Part shown: positions 1-8,404 of the stretch, piece by piece
Layout: every line of letters begins with the position of its first letter
Numbering within the stretch: the first letter of the stretch is position 1
The notes under the pieces: generated by a model
Database searches by the model: none
Told to the model about the DNA's origin: nothing
Seen by the model: the letters and a program-made list of their open reading frames with translations, nothing else
NCBI GenBank assembly: GCA_018401115.1
Contig: JAGYKX010000005.1
Location: 186,001-250,000, forward strand
Source of the DNA: Flavobacteriaceae bacterium
GTDB lineage: Bacteria; Bacteroidota; Bacteroidia; Flavobacteriales; Flavobacteriaceae
Direction of reading: 5' to 3'
Length of the DNA stretch: 64,000 bases
Program-made: the position numbers and the translations under genes

Positions 1-1
1 T

Positions 2-232
2 GCCATTAGATTGGGTGTAGAAGACTTGCGTGTTATGGGTAGAGCTACCCAAGGCGTTAAATTGATTAATATTAGAGAAAACGATTCTATTGCTGCAGTA
101 GCTAAAGTAATGAAAGAAGAAGAAGACATTCTTTCTGAGGAATTACAGGATTCTGGCGCAAGCGCTCATGCTACTTCAGAAACACCAGAAGCCACTCAAG
201 AAAATAGCGAAGAAACAGGGTCAGAATCTTAA
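2..232 (+). CDS. gyrA: DNA gyrase subunit A, C-terminal end (partial)
   Basis: This is the 3' end of a gene that begins before the window; the first full codon starts at base 2. The residues read like the last blade of the GyrA C-terminal beta-pinwheel (GVEDLRVMGRATQGVKLINI), followed by an acidic, Ser/Thr/Glu-rich tail of about 45 residues, as is common on GyrA of Bacteroidota. GyrA is the DNA-breaking and rejoining subunit of gyrase, which adds negative supercoils. ParC is the alternative, but the 'GRATQGV' blade motif favours GyrA. A TPR protein gene follows 47 bases downstream on the same strand. Confidence 0.85.
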   Translation, partial: AIRLGVEDLRVMGRATQGVKLINIRENDSIAAVAKVMKEEEDILSEELQDSGASAHATSETPEATQENSEETGSES

Positions 233-279
233 ATTTGATTATTTTTACCCGCTCATAAAATTATTATAAAACATTAACA

Positions 280-1542
280 ATGAAAAAAACAATATTATTA
301 TTAGCAGCTATAGGAATGTCTACTGCTGGTTTTGCTCAGAAAGATGAAATTAAAGCGGCCAATAAGGCGCTTAAATCTGGAGATGCAGCAGCGATACTTT
401 CTGCTTTAGATGGTGCTGCAAGTACTATTGACAATGCTGAGGCTAAATATGTTAACCAGTTTTACTTTTTACAAGGAGAAGCTTATGCCATGCAAGCTAA
501 GGCGGGAGATTTCTCTGCTTATGACAAAGCAGTAGCTGCTTACACCAAAGCTATGGAAAGTGAAACAGCTTCTGGTAAAACCAAGTACACTGCAGACATT
601 AAGCAGAAGTTTGCTGTTATGACCTCTGAAATTGTCAATGCGGCTGTATCTGACAACAATGAAGAGAATTTTAAAGATGCTGCTGAAAAGTTGTTTTTAA
701 GCTATTCATTGAGTCCTCAAGATACTATTTATTTGTACTATGCTGCGAGTAGTGCGGTGAATGGAAATGAATACGATTTGTCTTTGAAGTATTACAATAT
801 GCTAAAAGACATTAACTACGACGGTAGTGAGGAGAAATTCTCTGCAAGAAATATTGAAACAGGGGAGCGTGAGGAAATGCCAAAATCTCAAAGAGATTTA
901 ATGGTTAAATCTGGTGCTTATGACGAGCCTAAAGATGAACGTACGCCATCTAAATTTAACGAAATCATTAAGAATATAGCTCTTATCTATACCCAATTGG
1001 GCGAAGACGACAAAGCTATGTCTGCCTATGTTGAAGCTAGAGAAGTAAACCCTAATGATGTTGGGCTTATTTTAAATCAAGCCAATTTGTATTTTAAGCA
1101 AGGAGAAAAAGAGAAATTCAAGAGCCTTATGAATGAAGCTACTGAATTAGATCCTACAAATCCTGATTTATTTTACAATATTGGGGTAATTAATATGGAG
1201 CAGGGAAATCCTGCTGAAGCTAGAACGGCGTATCAGAAAGCCATTGATTTGTCTCCTACTTACATTAACGCCTATTTAAACTTATCAACTTCTTTTGTGA
1301 ACGAAGGAAACGCATTGATTGATGAGATGAATAAATTGGGAAGTTCTAGAAAGGATATTGCCCGTTACGACGAACTCAAAGCGGAGAAGCAAGCATTTTT
1401 CATAAAAGCTGCAGAGGCATTAGAAGCTGGATTGGCTGCAAATGCTAATAATACAGATTTATTGGGTCAGTTAAAGAACATTTACGGTGCTTTAGGTGAC
1501 AATGTAAACTATATGAGGGTTAAGAAATTATTAGAAGAATAA
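280..1542 (+). CDS. Secreted/periplasmic tetratricopeptide-repeat protein
   Basis: A 420-residue protein with a clear signal peptide (MKKTILLLAAIGMSTAGFAQ, cleavage probably after AQ). It holds several TPR-like helical repeats, clearest around residues 225-345 (for example NIALIYTQLGEDDKAMSAY and YNIGVINMEQGNPAEARTAY). TPRs bind other proteins; no catalytic motif is visible. Such proteins often follow gyrA in Flavobacteriaceae, but the partner and role are unknown. A hairpin terminator follows the stop, so gyrA and this gene may form one transcript. Confidence 0.8.
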   Translation: MKKTILLLAAIGMSTAGFAQKDEIKAANKALKSGDAAAILSALDGAASTIDNAEAKYVNQFYFLQGEAYAMQAKAGDFSAYDKAVAAYTKAMESETASGKTKYTADIKQKFAVMTSEIVNAAVSDNNEENFKDAAEKLFLSYSLSPQDTIYLYYAASSAVNGNEYDLSLKYYNMLKDINYDGSEEKFSARNIETGEREEMPKSQRDLMVKSGAYDEPKDERTPSKFNEIIKNIALIYTQLGEDDKAMSAYVEAREVNPNDVGLILNQANLYFKQGEKEKFKSLMNEATELDPTNPDLFYNIGVINMEQGNPAEARTAYQKAIDLSPTYINAYLNLSTSFVNEGNALIDEMNKLGSSRKDIARYDELKAEKQAFFIKAAEALEAGLAANANNTDLLGQLKNIYGALGDNVNYMRVKKLLEE

Positions 1543-1570
1543 TGGCTGAGTACTTTCTAGTATAAAAAAA

Positions 1571-1597
1571 AGTCCTCTAACTGAGGGCTTTTTTTAT
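1571..1597. terminator. Bidirectional rho-independent terminator
   Basis: The stem agtcctc / gagggct (one G-U pair) with loop taact is followed by seven T on the plus strand and preceded by eight A, so it can act in both directions. It lies between the convergent TPR gene and the NlpC/P60-like gene. Confidence 0.8.
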
Positions 1598-1618
1598 GAT
1601 CTTATTTTTCAAATCATT

Positions 1619-2368
1619 TTATGTTATGATCTTTTTAATCACCCTTAGGGAATGGGAGTATTGATTGGTGTCGTTGTTGAATATTCCTGTGTGGTCTATT
1701 CGGTCTATACGAACCTTTCCGTGGCAGTGAATGATATGGTGGTCTGGGAGTATAATGCCTACGTGATCTATGATCCCTTCTGCATTGTCAAAGAATGCCA
1801 AATCTCCTGCTTCTGATTCTTCAATAAAGCTCAGGGGTTCTCCTTGTTTGGATTGTAATTCAGCTGTTCTAGCCAATGAATAGCCATTGAGTTTATAAGC
1901 CATTTGGCTCAATCCCGAAGCGTCTATGCCAAATGGGAGCGTACCTCCTTTAAGATGGGGTGCGTTTAAATACATTAAGGCGGTATTTACTATCCCATTT
2001 TTAGTCCCCTTAGCCTTTGTATTTCCTTCAAATTTATGGGACATTAATTTGGATTGACTGGTATTAGCTCCCAATAGAACGGGCATAAGGCCACCGTTTT
2101 CTTCTTGAATAAAACCAGTGAGTTCTTGGCAATAGTGTGGAGTTTGCGCTTCAAGGCTTTGGTATTGGTCCTGTGAAATTTCTAAGACCTGTAAATTTTC
2201 TACCCAACCCTCAGTTTGGTCGTAAGCCATTCTTACCTTAAACCACCATTTTCTGTGGTCTAGTATTTTAAAACCTTCTCCGTAATGGGCTATTGTAACA
2301 ATCTCACTTTCCATAACTGGAGCGCTCCTTAAGGCTATATTAGAAAGTTTTGCTATTCCAAAACGCAT
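1619..2368 (-). CDS. SH3 plus NlpC/P60-like protein with catalytic Cys replaced by Ala
   Basis: A 249-residue cytoplasmic or periplasmic protein without an obvious signal peptide. Residues 1-60 resemble a bacterial SH3 domain (GIAKLSNIALRSAPVMESEIV, then WWFKVRMAYDQTEGWV); residues about 120-245 form an NlpC/P60 (C40) fold. Active members carry a Cys in the motif DCSG at the start of the catalytic helix. Here the motif is GIDASGLSQM, with Ala150 encoded by GCT, which differs from a Cys codon by two bases. The second catalytic position is kept (His202 in DHVGII), and His214/His216 are near the third. C40 enzymes cut D-Glu-meso-Dpm peptide bonds in peptidoglycan; this copy is predicted to be inactive, perhaps binding cell wall only. 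Its start lies 3 bases beyond the thiolase stop, so the two are likely co-transcribed. Confidence 0.85.
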   Translation of the reverse strand: MRFGIAKLSNIALRSAPVMESEIVTIAHYGEGFKILDHRKWWFKVRMAYDQTEGWVENLQVLEISQDQYQSLEAQTPHYCQELTGFIQEENGGLMPVLLGANTSQSKLMSHKFEGNTKAKGTKNGIVNTALMYLNAPHLKGGTLPFGIDASGLSQMAYKLNGYSLARTAELQSKQGEPLSFIEESEAGDLAFFDNAEGIIDHVGIILPDHHIIHCHGKVRIDRIDHTGIFNNDTNQYSHSLRVIKKIIT

Positions 2369-2371
2369 GAT

Positions 2372-3556
2372 TTAGGCTTCTAGGTTGTTTTCAATCACCA
2401 GGGCAGAGGCGCCGCCGCCGCCATTGCAAATGGCTGCTGCGCCAAAGCGCGCTTTCTCTTGGACAAGCACATGGAGGAGTGTCACCACAATTCGAGCTCC
2501 TGAACATCCCAAAGGGTGGCCAAGAGAAACGGCGCCTCCGTGAATATTCACTTTGCTGTCTGGAATATTGAGTAATTTCATATTGGCCAATCCAACTACT
2601 GAAAAGGCTTCGTTAAATTCAAAGAAATCTATTTCAGATTGTTGTATTCCAGCTTTTGAAAGGGCTTTAGGAAGCGCTTTAGCAGGTGCGATAGTGAACC
2701 ATTCTGGATCCAAAGCAGCATCTGCGTAACCTTTAATGGTGGCCAGAGGTCTAAGTCCTAGGGACTTTGCTTTTTCTGCGCTCATTAGCACCAATGCAGC
2801 AGCCCCGTCATTTATTGTAGAAGCATTGGCAGCAGTTACAGTACCGTCTTTAGTAAAAGCCGGTCTTAAGGCTGGTATTTTATCTATAAATACATTGCTG
2901 TATTCCTCATCTGTATTAAAAATAATAGGATCTCCTTTGCGCTGCGGTATAGTGACGGGAACAATTTCACTAGAAAATTTTCCGGCATCCCAGGCGGCTT
3001 TAGCACGCTGGTAGGACTGAATGGCAAACTGGTCTTGGTCTTCTCTTGAGCATTTGTAAGTTATGGCACATTGGTCTGCAAAAACACCCATAGCTGTTTG
3101 CTGGTATGCGTCTACTAGGCCGTCTTTTTGCATGCTGTCTTCCAGGGCAGTAGGGCCAAATTTTTGTCCATTTCGCATAGACAGCAAATGGGGCGCCATG
3201 CTCATATTTTCCATACCACCTGCTATAACGATCTCTTGGTCTCCAATCGCAATAGATTGTACAGCTTGCATAATGGTTTTCATTCCAGAGGCACATACCT
3301 TGTTTACCGTAGTACAAGGAACGGTATTTGGAATTCCCGCTTTTAGGGCCGCTTGCCTAGCAGGTGCTTGTCCTGTTCCAGCTTGCAACACATGACCCAT
3401 AATGACTTCTCCCACCTGGGATGGGTCTAAATTAATACGTTCCAAAGCACCTTTTATTGCAATGGCACCCAGTTCTGGTGCTGCTATTTGTGATAAAGCG
3501 CCCATAAAACGTCCGATGGGGGTTCTTACTGCGGAAACAATGACAACTTCTTTCAT
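2372..3556 (-). CDS. Acetyl-CoA C-acyltransferase (thiolase)
   Basis: A full-length 394-residue thiolase, the usual size. The acyl-accepting Cys88 lies in NKVCASGMK; the C-terminal catalytic elements are present ([11 protein letters not shown] with its His, and CNGGGGASA with the second Cys). The start HTPIGRF-type motif ([12 protein letters not shown]) is also typical. It either condenses two acetyl-CoA to acetoacetyl-CoA or cleaves 3-ketoacyl-CoA in beta-oxidation; the sequence does not settle the direction. It is transcribed with the NlpC/P60-like gene downstream. Confidence 0.93.
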   Translation of the reverse strand: MKEVVIVSAVRTPIGRFMGALSQIAAPELGAIAIKGALERINLDPSQVGEVIMGHVLQAGTGQAPARQAALKAGIPNTVPCTTVNKVCASGMKTIMQAVQSIAIGDQEIVIAGGMENMSMAPHLLSMRNGQKFGPTALEDSMQKDGLVDAYQQTAMGVFADQCAITYKCSREDQDQFAIQSYQRAKAAWDAGKFSSEIVPVTIPQRKGDPIIFNTDEEYSNVFIDKIPALRPAFTKDGTVTAANASTINDGAAALVLMSAEKAKSLGLRPLATIKGYADAALDPEWFTIAPAKALPKALSKAGIQQSEIDFFEFNEAFSVVGLANMKLLNIPDSKVNIHGGAVSLGHPLGCSGARIVVTLLHVLVQEKARFGAAAICNGGGGASALVIENNLEA

Positions 3557-3581
3557 AGAATGATTTTAAAGTGTAGTACTT

Positions 3582-3589
3582 CAAAAATA
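3582..3589 (-). promoter_or_regulatory. Probable -7 element of the thiolase promoter
   Basis: On the minus strand this reads TATTTTTG, an exact match to the Bacteroidota -7 consensus TAnnTTTG, 26 bases upstream of the thiolase ATG. No well-spaced -33 TTG was found, so confidence is moderate. Confidence 0.45.
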
Positions 3590-3676
3590 CTAAAATTAGT
3601 GCCAAAGCTACCTGCAGAAAAACTAAAATAACGCCGGTATGGGTTTATTTTTCTATTTTTGATTCAAACTTATTTC

Positions 3677-5722
3677 ATGGCTAAAGGTCTAGATATTCTC
3701 TATAAAAACCAATCCCTACTTTATAAATTCCTGCTTTATATTCTGGGGGTGGGTTTGGTGGTTTATTTTTTTCCAAAAGGAGGTAAGTTTAAATACGAGT
3801 TTCAAAAGGGAAAACCCTGGCAGCACGAGACATTGTACGCCCCTTTTGATTTTAGCGTTAAAAAGACCTCAGAGGAATTGTCAGAAGAGAAAAAAACTAT
3901 TCGGCGCGAGCACATTCCTTATTTTTCCTTGAATGACTCCCTACTTTTAAAGTCAAAAGAAGATTTGTCTCTCGCATTAGCTGATTTAAAAAAAAGCCAA
4001 CCAACACTAAAAGATACCGCCCAAATTAAATGGGTCTTATTCAATATATTAGACAGCATATATTCCCGAGGTTTACTGGCTAGAAATGCCACAGAAATCT
4101 TAGGAAATAGTTTGTATTTGTTACAAGATAATACAGCCAGTTTAAGGATTGTAAGCTCTTTTGTAAGCATTCCTGAATTACTTCCTTTGATTCAATCCCA
4201 AATCCAATCCCCACTTTTTAAGCGTCAAGCTCCTTTTGCAGAAGAGTTGTTGTTAGACGTGGTAGTTCCCAATGTGATTTATAACAAAGACTTTACGGAA
4301 AAATCGCTTTCGGAAGCTATTAATAGTCTGTCGTTAACAAGGGGTTTTGTAGATAAGGGCAAACTTATTATTGCCAAAGGAGCCGTAGTAGAACAAGAAA
4401 ATTATAAGGTCCTACTTTCCCTTAAATCAGAGTATGAATCTGTTTTATGGTCAGACGCCAATTACTATATTATATTATTTGGTTATACCCTTTTGGTGGC
4501 ATTAGTGATGGTCATGTTGTTTTTATTTTTAGCTAAATACAGGCTGCACATATATAGGGATAATACCAAACTCACATTTATACTGGCCAATGTTGTTCTC
4601 ATGGTACTGCTAACCACACTAGTGGTACAATACAACGAAACTTATGTATACGTAGTACCATTGTGCATTTTACCCCTCATACTTAAAACGTTTTTTGACG
4701 CTCGTTTGGGGCTTTTCGTACATGTGCTCACGGTACTTATTTTAGGGTTTGTAGTGCCCAATAGTTTTGAGTTTGTTTTTTTACAAACCATTGCCGGTAT
4801 TGTAACCATTTTATCTGTTACAGAGTTGTACAAAAGGGCCAACTTATTTATTTCAGTGGGTCAAATCACCATAGTGTATATGTTGGGTTATTTTTCCTTT
4901 CATATCATACAAGAAGGTACTATAAACAATTTACAGTGGCTGGTTTTTGGTCTTTTTGCCTTAAACGGCATGATAACACTCTTTGCCCAACCCCTCATCT
5001 ATATTTTCGAGAAACTCTTTGGTCTGGTTTCTGAGGTGTCGCTATTAGAACTTTCAGACACCAATTCAAAGCTTTTAAAAGAACTCTCCAATAAGGCGCC
5101 AGGGACATTTCATCACTCTCTACAGGTAGCTAACCTTGCAGAGGCCGCTGCCAACGAAATAGAAGCCAACGCTATGCTTGTTAGAGTAGGGGCGCTATAT
5201 CATGACATTGGTAAAATGAACCATCCTACTTATTTTTCTGAAAATCAAATCACCTCTGTTAACCCACACCATGAATTGGATCCTTTGGACAGTGCTAAGA
5301 TTATTTTGGATCATGTTACAGATGGAATTGAAATAGCTAAAAAATACAATTTACCGGACCGCTTAATTGATTTTATTAGGGTTCATCACGGAACTACTCA
5401 GGTGTACTATTTCTATAAAAAAGCGCAAGAGACCCAACCCAATGTTGATATTTCTTTATTTACTTATCCAGGACCACTTCCTTTTTCAAAGGAAACGGCT
5501 ATTCTCATGATGGCAGACGCTGTAGAAGCTGCCTCAAAAAGTCTTAAAAACCCTACTTATTTAGAGATAGATGCCTTTGTAGAAAAGATTATTACGGGAC
5601 AAATGCAGGCCAATCAGTTTGTAAATGCCAATATTACCTTTAAAGACATTGAATTAATTAAGAAGGTGTTAAAAGGCAAACTAACTAATATCTACCACCT
5701 TAGGGTTACATATCCAGAATAA
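3677..5722 (+). CDS. 7TM-HD family membrane phosphohydrolase
   Basis: The ATG at 3677 (MAKGLDILYKN) is preferred over an in-frame TTG at 3659. The protein has an N-terminal membrane segment, a long extracytoplasmic domain (about residues 50-270, 7TMR-HDED type), seven hydrophobic helices (about 275-450) and a C-terminal HD domain with the motifs FHHSLQVANLA, ALYHDIGKM and VHHG. This architecture is that of PgpH-type HD phosphodiesterases, which in other bacteria hydrolyse cyclic di-AMP to pApA; that activity is inferred from the family. It is a single-gene unit upstream of the tRNA operon. Confidence 0.88.
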   Translation: MAKGLDILYKNQSLLYKFLLYILGVGLVVYFFPKGGKFKYEFQKGKPWQHETLYAPFDFSVKKTSEELSEEKKTIRREHIPYFSLNDSLLLKSKEDLSLALADLKKSQPTLKDTAQIKWVLFNILDSIYSRGLLARNATEILGNSLYLLQDNTASLRIVSSFVSIPELLPLIQSQIQSPLFKRQAPFAEELLLDVVVPNVIYNKDFTEKSLSEAINSLSLTRGFVDKGKLIIAKGAVVEQENYKVLLSLKSEYESVLWSDANYYIILFGYTLLVALVMVMLFLFLAKYRLHIYRDNTKLTFILANVVLMVLLTTLVVQYNETYVYVVPLCILPLILKTFFDARLGLFVHVLTVLILGFVVPNSFEFVFLQTIAGIVTILSVTELYKRANLFISVGQITIVYMLGYFSFHIIQEGTINNLQWLVFGLFALNGMITLFAQPLIYIFEKLFGLVSEVSLLELSDTNSKLLKELSNKAPGTFHHSLQVANLAEAAANEIEANAMLVRVGALYHDIGKMNHPTYFSENQITSVNPHHELDPLDSAKIILDHVTDGIEIAKKYNLPDRLIDFIRVHHGTTQVYYFYKKAQETQPNVDISLFTYPGPLPFSKETAILMMADAVEAASKSLKNPTYLEIDAFVEKIITGQMQANQFVNANITFKDIELIKKVLKGKLTNIYHLRVTYPE

Positions 5723-5766
5723 TTCAGGATCAATGAAAAATAAAGCTAAAAAAAGCTTTAAAAATG

Positions 5767-5797
5767 TTGTGATATTATATTCTAAAAAGTACATTTG
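5767..5797 (+). promoter_or_regulatory. tRNA operon promoter
   Basis: A TTG (5767-5769) lies 20 bases before TACATTTG (5790-5797), matching the Bacteroidota -33/-7 promoter layout. It is 38 bases upstream of tRNA-Ser. A 7-bp A/T-rich hairpin precedes it at about 5743-5762. Confidence 0.65.
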
Positions 5798-5835
5798 CAA
5801 CCGCGTTTTCAAGGCGTGAAATACTTTTAGTATTA

Positions 5836-5919
5836 GGAGAGGTGCCAGAGTGGTAATGGAGCAGATTGCTAATCTGTCGACGGGTAACTGTCGCCAGGGT
5901 TCGAATCCCTGTCTCTCCG
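5836..5919 (+). tRNA. tRNA-Ser (anticodon GCT)
   Basis: The acceptor stem GGAGAGG pairs with TCTCTCC (one G-U). The anticodon loop ttGCTaa is at 5866-5872, the long variable arm is typical of serine tRNA, and the T arm GGTTCGAATCC is intact. The discriminator is G; CCA is not encoded. Confidence 0.95.
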
Positions 5920-5956
5920 CTCTTTATTGAAAAATTGATACCTTATTACAAGGTCT

Positions 5957-6031
5957 CGGGGTGTAGCGTAGCCCGGTTATCGCGCCGCGTTTGGGACGCG
6001 GAGGTCGCAGGTTCGAATCCTGCCACCCCGA
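5957..6031 (+). tRNA. tRNA-Pro (anticodon TGG)
   Basis: The acceptor stem CGGGGTG pairs with CACCCCG. The anticodon loop ttTGGga gives anticodon TGG, and the T arm GGTTCGAATCC is intact. It is 37 bases after tRNA-Ser in the same transcript. Confidence 0.95.
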
Positions 6032-6084
6032 CATTAATAAACAGAGATATTCCCAAAATCTCAAAACTTTTTCCTTTGGGAAAT

Positions 6085-6158
6085 GGTCGCGTAGCTCAGC
6101 TGGATAGAGCATCTGCCTTCTAAGCAGACGGTCAAAGGTTCGAATCCTTTCGCGATCA
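6085..6158 (+). tRNA. tRNA-Arg (anticodon TCT)
   Basis: The acceptor stem GGTCGCG pairs with CGCGATC. The D arm TAGCTCAGCTGGATAGAGCA, anticodon loop ctTCTaa and T arm GGTTCGAATCC are all present. It is the last tRNA of the operon and borders the accessory region, so it is a candidate integration target. Confidence 0.95.
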
Positions 6159-6193
6159 CAAAATGAGAATCAATAAGAATCTCAATAAGAATA

Positions 6194-6221
6194 AACCTTC
6201 ACAAGTAGTGAGGGTTTTTTT
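6194..6221 (+). terminator. Terminator of the tRNA operon
   Basis: The stem aaccttcac / gtgagggtt (one G-U pair) with loop aagta is followed by a run of T. Confidence 0.75.
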
Positions 6222-6245
6222 ATGTATTAAAATCACACTACTAAA

Positions 6246-6341
6246 TTAATCACTTTCCTCAAACTCACTTACTTCTAACCCTCTTAGATAGGTTAAACTA
6301 ACAGCTAAAGATGAATGCACCATAGCTTCTTCAAGGGTGTT
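6246..6341 (-). pseudogene. Possible tyrosine-recombinase (integrase) C-terminal remnant
   Basis: On the minus strand an open frame of about 32 residues ends at 6246. It contains HSSLAVSLTYLRGLE, which resembles the HSSxxxTxxYL segment carrying the Tyr nucleophile at the end of Bacteroidota tyrosine recombinases, followed by an acidic tail. No start codon or upstream domains remain: the frame is closed by TAA at 6342-6344. Its position right behind tRNA-Arg fits an integration relic. It is short, so chance similarity cannot be excluded. Confidence 0.4.
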
Positions 6342-6414
6342 TTAATGACTCTTTTAGTTCTTTACCTCTTAGGCAAGCAGTAACACTTGTAACCTTCTTA
6401 AACTGTATGATTTT

Positions 6415-6795
6415 ATGAGAAAGATTTATTTCTTACCTATCTTTATTTTTATATCGCTCTCTTTCACTAATGATGAGCAGAGCATAATTTATACTGATAT
6501 AGAAAATTATATTGTAATCGGAAGTCAAATATGGTCTTTAAATAACCTTGATTTTAGCACTTATACCGATGGTACTATTATCCCTCAAATTGATGCAGGT
6601 AGTGAATCAACTGAATGGTGAGTATTAAAAACAGGTGCTTGGACTTATGCTAAAAATTGTAACTGTGGAGCTGATTATACTTTTAGCGATTCAGAACTAC
6701 ATTCATTTGGCAAGCTCTATAACTGGTATGCTGTAATGATTTGCTTTGAGAAAACCCAAAGTCAAAAAAAAATGCTAACAATCCAAAGATGCTAA
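6415..6795 (+). pseudogene. FISUMP-domain secreted protein, broken by an in-frame stop
   Basis: The frame starts with a signal-like segment (MRKIYFLPIFIFISLSFTN) and continues with features of the FISUMP domain (IGSQIWSLNNLDFSTYTDGT, then STEW). A TGA at 6619-6621 stops it after 68 residues. The same frame then continues for 57 codons with the rest of the domain (TGAWTYA, then FGKLYNWYAV) and loses resemblance before a TAA at 6793. This points to a nonsense mutation plus 3' loss. FISUMP domains are found in secreted Bacteroidota and Fibrobacter proteins of uncertain role. Confidence 0.7.
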
Positions 6796-6913
6796 CCCAT
6801 AAGGCAGTTTTATATAAATACTTCATATTATTCCATAAAAGTACTGTTTACAAAACAATAACCAAAAACATCTAACTAAATTTGAGTCACTACTTTTTTA
6901 TTAAAATTTTACC

Positions 6914-6930
6914 CTGTGATTTTTGTTACA
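6914..6930 (+). promoter_or_regulatory. Motif CTGTGATTTTTGTTAC upstream of the MFS gene
   Basis: The sequence GTGAT-TTTT-GTTAC is an imperfect 5-4-5 palindrome 76 bases before the MFS start codon. A near-identical motif (14 of 16 bases) lies upstream of the peroxiredoxin gene at 25086-25101. A weak -7 element TACTTTCG is at 6952-6959. It could be a regulator site or the -35 element of an ECF sigma promoter. Confidence 0.4.
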
Positions 6931-7005
6931 GAATAATTAAATAAGTAAAACTACTTTCGCAAAAAATATTTTTAAAAGCTTTATAAGCTAATTTCACTTA
7001 GTTAA

Positions 7006-8244
7006 ATGACAGACAACATAAAACTTGGATTAAAAGAAAATTGGAAGCAGTTTACTCTTTTAGTTGTCGTAAATGCTTTTGTAGGTGGAATGATAGGAAT
7101 GGAGCGCACTATTTTACCTCAATTTGCAGAATTACAATTTGGTGTGGCTTCGAAAACGGCTATACTATCTTTCATTATCGCATTTGGAACTTCAAAAGCA
7201 ATAGCTAATTTTTACACAGGAAGACTTTCCAACAAATTTGGACGAAGAAACTTACTTCTATTTGGTTGGATTCTCGCAATACCAATTCCTTTTATGCTTA
7301 TGTATGCCTCGAGTTGGACTTGGGTGATTATTGCTAATGTTTTATTAGGAATTAGTCAGGGTCTTACTTGGAGTAGTACTGTAGTAATGAAAATAGACCT
7401 TGTTGGAGAAAGAGACCGTGGTTTTGCAATGGGCTTAAATGAATTTGCAGGTTATTTTGCCGTGGGTGTAGTAGCATTTCTAACAGGTTCTATTGCCAAC
7501 AGTTATGGCATTACTCCTTATCCATTTTATATTGGAATTTTCATTTCTATCGTTGGTTTTTTATTGACATTTTTTTGGGTAAAAGATACTCGAGTTTTTG
7601 TTACTAAAGAGAGTACAACCGACAATACGACACAACTTAACAATGTGTTTATCGAAACAACATTTAAAAACAAAACCTTAAGTTCAGTAACGCAGGCAGG
7701 ACTTATTAATAATTTGAACGATGGAATGATATGGGGATTACTTCCAATAGTTCTTTTTTCGTTACATTTTGACAACAAAAATATTGGAATAATTACTGCT
7801 ATTTATCCAACGGTTTGGGGTATTGGACAACTTTTTACAGGGAAGATGTCTGACCATTATTCAAAAAAAGCAATGTTGTTTTGGGGTATGTTCTTACAAG
7901 GTTTTTCCATTTTACTGATACCATTTACTGATGACTTTTATCTTTTATCTTTCATTTCTGCAATTTTAGGTTTTGGAACAGCATTGGTGTATCCAACTTT
8001 CTTGTCTACTATAGCACAGACTACAAGTCCAAAGCAAAGAGCTGAAAGTATTGGGACTTTTAGACTTTGGAGAGATTTAGGGTATGCGTTTGGAGCAATT
8101 ATTTCAGGGGTGACAGCAGATGTATTCGGTATTCAATATGCTATCTTTCTAATTGGTGGACTAACTATAATATCATCACTTGTAATTAAATTCCGTATGC
8201 CTGAACAGATAAAAACAAATAAGGAAGTTAATAAGTGGGTATAA
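7006..8244 (+). CDS. MFS transporter
   Basis: A 412-residue protein with about 12 hydrophobic segments and the signature between helices 2 and 3 (GRLSNKFGRRNLLLFG), with a matching GKMSDHYSKKAMLFWG motif in the second half. This is a complete major facilitator permease, probably a drug, metabolite or sugar-type transporter; the substrate cannot be told. It stands alone in the accessory region, and a short repeat-like sequence follows its stop after 6 bases. Confidence 0.88.
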   Translation: MTDNIKLGLKENWKQFTLLVVVNAFVGGMIGMERTILPQFAELQFGVASKTAILSFIIAFGTSKAIANFYTGRLSNKFGRRNLLLFGWILAIPIPFMLMYASSWTWVIIANVLLGISQGLTWSSTVVMKIDLVGERDRGFAMGLNEFAGYFAVGVVAFLTGSIANSYGITPYPFYIGIFISIVGFLLTFFWVKDTRVFVTKESTTDNTTQLNNVFIETTFKNKTLSSVTQAGLINNLNDGMIWGLLPIVLFSLHFDNKNIGIITAIYPTVWGIGQLFTGKMSDHYSKKAMLFWGMFLQGFSILLIPFTDDFYLLSFISAILGFGTALVYPTFLSTIAQTTSPKQRAESIGTFRLWRDLGYAFGAIISGVTADVFGIQYAIFLIGGLTIISSLVIKFRMPEQIKTNKEVNKWV

Positions 8245-8250
8245 AATATT

Positions 8251-8276
8251 TTGTAGGTACCCCAATTTACGGGGCA
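8251..8276 (+). repeat. Short third occurrence of the 178-bp repeat end
   Basis: TTGTAGGTACCCCAA is identical to the first 15 bases of the repeat at 24744-24921, and the following bases (CGGGGCA versus GAGGCA) are similar. The match then ends. CCCC-aatttac-GGGG can form a small hairpin, so it might also act as a terminator for the MFS gene. Confidence 0.45.
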
Positions 8277-8404
8277 GCTTTTATTCATAGTTAAGATAAT
8301 TTTTAAGAGGTGCATATACCTTTGTATTTGGTGAAATCATATGGTGCTTAGTCCGGATTTTCTGCATGCATGGCCGTAAAGGTAGGCGAATTAGTGATTT
8401 AGCA

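Noticed and set aside
3000-3395. Several overlapping frames within the thiolase gene
   Set aside because: They are shadows of the thiolase frame, which has all catalytic motifs.
5866-6123. An open frame across the three tRNA genes
   Set aside because: It follows the tRNA sequences and has no protein-like features.
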